A stretch of DNA of 64,000 nucleotides from DASSUW01 sp963774155. Lineage in GTDB: Bacteria > Actinomycetota > Thermoleophilia > Solirubrobacterales > Solirubrobacteraceae. The position numbers and the translations under genes were made by a program. The notes beneath the pieces were generated by a model that was not told the DNA's origin, searched no databases, and saw nothing but the letters and a program-made list of their open reading frames with translations. The stretch's first letter is position 1. Every line of letters starts with the position of its first letter. The stretch spans positions 372,001 to 436,000 of the forward strand of contig CAVZDW010000008.1 of the NCBI GenBank assembly GCA_963774155.1, read 5' to 3'. Below, one piece after another: positions 62,433 through 64,000 of this stretch.

Positions 62433-64000
62433 TCAGGGAGTTACGGCGGTGCTCGCACGCTCCAGCAGTCGGGGCATCCCGACGGCCTGCGCCTCCGCCA
62501 GGCCGGCGTCCAGCAGCTCGGCCGAGCGGTCCCGGTCGGCCGGCTTCTGGGCGAGGACCCGGGCGAGCTCGACCTGCGTGTGGGCGACCCACGGCCGGGC
62601 GCGCATCCGCTCGTTCATGGCCAGCGCGGTCTCGAAGTGGGCGATCGCCTCGTCGCGCCGCCCGAGCAGGTCGGCGAGCAGGCCGAGATGGCGGGACGCG
62701 GAGCCCATGCACGTCGAGGCCCAGCCGACGGCGACGTTGCGATCCGCGTACGGACCCAGCAGTTCGTGGAGGGCGGCGGCGTGCGTCGCGTCCCCGAGGG
62801 TGGCCGCCGTCTCGGCCAGGTAGGCCATGGCGCCGAGCCAGATGCCGTCGAGCGGCAGCTCACGGAAGTCGTCGGCCGCGAAGCCGTCGAGGATCTCCTT
62901 CGCCTCTTCGGCGCGGCCGCTCTCGGCCAGCAGGTGGGCGAGGACGCAGCGCCAGCCCGGGATCGTGCCGAAGCGCTGGGCGTAGGCCCGAACCGGCCCC
63001 TCGAGCCGCTCGATCCCGCCGCGCTCGCGCCGCAGCGTGCAGGACTGCAGCAGCGTCGCGTTGCCGGTGTTCGGATCTTGGACGCGGTTGCCGAGGGTGA
63101 CCGCCTCCCAGCCGTGGCGCTCGGCCTCGGCGAAGTCGCCCGCCAGCAGCAGCCGCATCGCGCGGAAGAGGTGGACGTACAGTTGCTCGGAGAGCCGCCG
63201 CCGCCGCTCGGCGATGGCCGAGTATCGCTCGATCTCCTCGTCCACGGCGTCCATCTCGCCGAGCTCCAGCAGGTCCATCATCCGCCAGCGGTGACCCTGT
63301 AGGGCGGGCCGCTCGTCTCCGGACCGCGCGGCGAGCTCGAGCAGGTCGTTGGCGGCAGCCAGACGCTCCTCGACGTTCGCCGGCCCCCACAGCGACCAGT
63401 GGCGAGCGTTCAGCGCGAAGCCGAGGCCCCGTGTGTCGCCGACCCGCTTGGCGATCTGAACCGCCTCGCCGCTCAGCTCGGCTCGCCGGTCGCGCGCCTC
63501 GGAGAAGCTGAGCTCGACGGCCAGCCGGGCGAGCAGGCGGGAGCGCAGCGCGGGGTCGGCCTCGCCGACCGCCTCGAGCGCCTCCTCGAGCAGCCGGACG
63601 AGCGGCTCGTCGACGATGCCGCCGGTCATCAACCCGCCCTGCCCGTAGCCGAGCGCGGCCTGGGCGAGCAGGCGGGCCGAGCCGAGCGCGCGGGCGATGT
63701 CAGCCGCCTCGCCGAACGTCGTGTGCGCCTCCAGCGTGTCGCCCGCCTTGGTCTGCGCGTGGCCGGCGGCGAGCAGCAGGCGGCAGCGGCGATCCGGGTC
63801 GGCCGGCGCCTGGTCGAGCGCCTGGAGCGCAACGCCGTAGAGCCGGGCGGCCTCCTCGTAGGCGAGCACGCCGAGGGCGCGTTGCGCGGCGCGCTCCGCG
63901 TACTCGACCGCCTTCGGCGCGCCGCGGGTGGGCGGTGCGAGGGCGAAGTGGTGGGCGAGCTGGGCCAGCGGCGGCTCCGGCACGTTCCCCTCGAGCGTCT
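62433..64000 (-). CDS. TPR-rich C-terminal part of a large regulator or ATPase, cut by window edge
   Basis: At least 522 residues visible, running out of the window on the right. LAQLAHHFALAPPTRGAPKA, VEYAERAAQRALGVLAYEEA and ARLYGVALQAL are tetratricopeptide-type repeats that follow the AAA/NB-ARC domain in LuxR/AfsR-like regulators and adenylate-cyclase-type proteins. More repeats include AHTTFGEAADIARALG, AEEAKEILDGFAAD and DEAIAHFETALAMN. No output domain is at the C-terminus, so the effector domain would be on the missing N-terminal side. Ends at TGA 62433, 60 nt from glgP. Confidence 0.8.
   Translation of the reverse strand, partial: TLEGNVPEPPLAQLAHHFALAPPTRGAPKAVEYAERAAQRALGVLAYEEAARLYGVALQALDQAPADPDRRCRLLLAAGHAQTKAGDTLEAHTTFGEAADIARALGSARLLAQAALGYGQGGLMTGGIVDEPLVRLLEEALEAVGEADPALRSRLLARLAVELSFSEARDRRAELSGEAVQIAKRVGDTRGLGFALNARHWSLWGPANVEERLAAANDLLELAARSGDERPALQGHRWRMMDLLELGEMDAVDEEIERYSAIAERRRRLSEQLYVHLFRAMRLLLAGDFAEAERHGWEAVTLGNRVQDPNTGNATLLQSCTLRRERGGIERLEGPVRAYAQRFGTIPGWRCVLAHLLAESGRAEEAKEILDGFAADDFRELPLDGIWLGAMAYLAETAATLGDATHAAALHELLGPYADRNVAVGWASTCMGSASRHLGLLADLLGRRDEAIAHFETALAMNERMRARPWVAHTQVELARVLAQKPADRDRSAELLDAGLAEAQAVGMPRLLERASTAVTP

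Overview
The window is very GC-rich (roughly 70% or more by eye) and packed with genes, many sharing stop/start overlaps. Gene content points to a high-GC actinobacterium: a WhiG-type sigma factor beside XerC, the ffh-rpsP-khpA-rimM-trmD-rplS-lepB-rnhB-yraN-comM-dprA order, a Corynebacterium-type GlgA, an F420-type LLM oxidoreductase and a high-molecular-weight FabG. A deep-branching lineage such as Solirubrobacterales (Thermoleophilia) fits best, but that placement is inference, not proof.

Layout. 1-9083: transhydrogenase sthA (cut by the window edge), diverging from the conserved translation/secretion/competence run ffh to dprA. 9110-19154: thiD, two small hypotheticals, ilvD, an alpha/beta hydrolase, a frameshifted HAD gene with an acyltransferase and an epimerase, an L,D-transpeptidase, xerC and whiG. 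19243-23327: an EF-G-like GTPase, a zinc-ribbon protein, a small DRR-type protein and an RNase HI reading frame running into tryptophan 2,3-dioxygenase. 23329-30468: a signalling block (REC-GGDEF-REC, a large hybrid histidine kinase, a PAS/GAF sensor without output domain, a cytosolic periplasmic-binding-fold protein). 30505-34804: a small gene at a LexA-like palindrome, a phosphoesterase-TetR pair, rtcB, and a DUF4260-TetR-cupin run under a double operator. 34801-39844: fatty-acid beta-oxidation type genes. 39867-43979: nitronate monooxygenase, secreted protein, LLM oxidoreductase, P1 peptidase. 43976-50238: PfkB-LacI facing pgm-glgC-glgA, with LacI-type operators between. 50235-57902: a CGNR regulator, a stand-alone receiver, then a sugar operon (GH4 glycosidase, PfkB kinase, ABC importer). 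57820-64000: small cupin, two small helical proteins, aldo/keto reductase, an EVE-like protein, glycogen phosphorylase and a partial TPR protein.

Genome-wide patterns. (1) A dispersed element built from two 45-nt hairpins, a 94-nt core with imperfect inverted-repeat flanks, occurs twice in opposite orientation (5820-6025 and 30879-31063). (2) About nineteen genes carry a -10-like hexamer (mostly TANNNT) 6 to 9 nt before the start codon and no Shine-Dalgarno sequence, the arrangement expected of leaderless transcripts. Three divergent gene pairs share overlapping -10 boxes, one perfectly symmetric in a 22-bp gap. (3) Several well-conserved genes (rimM, rnhB, whiG) have no ATG/GTG/TTG where homology says they begin but do have CTG. 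(4) Six apparent single-base G/C insertions break or scramble four genes; these may be sequencing errors or true decay.

Functionally, the clearest circuit is glycogen metabolism: a LacI-type repressor gene diverges from pgm-glgC-glgA with operators over a near-consensus promoter, and glgP lies about 10 kb further on.
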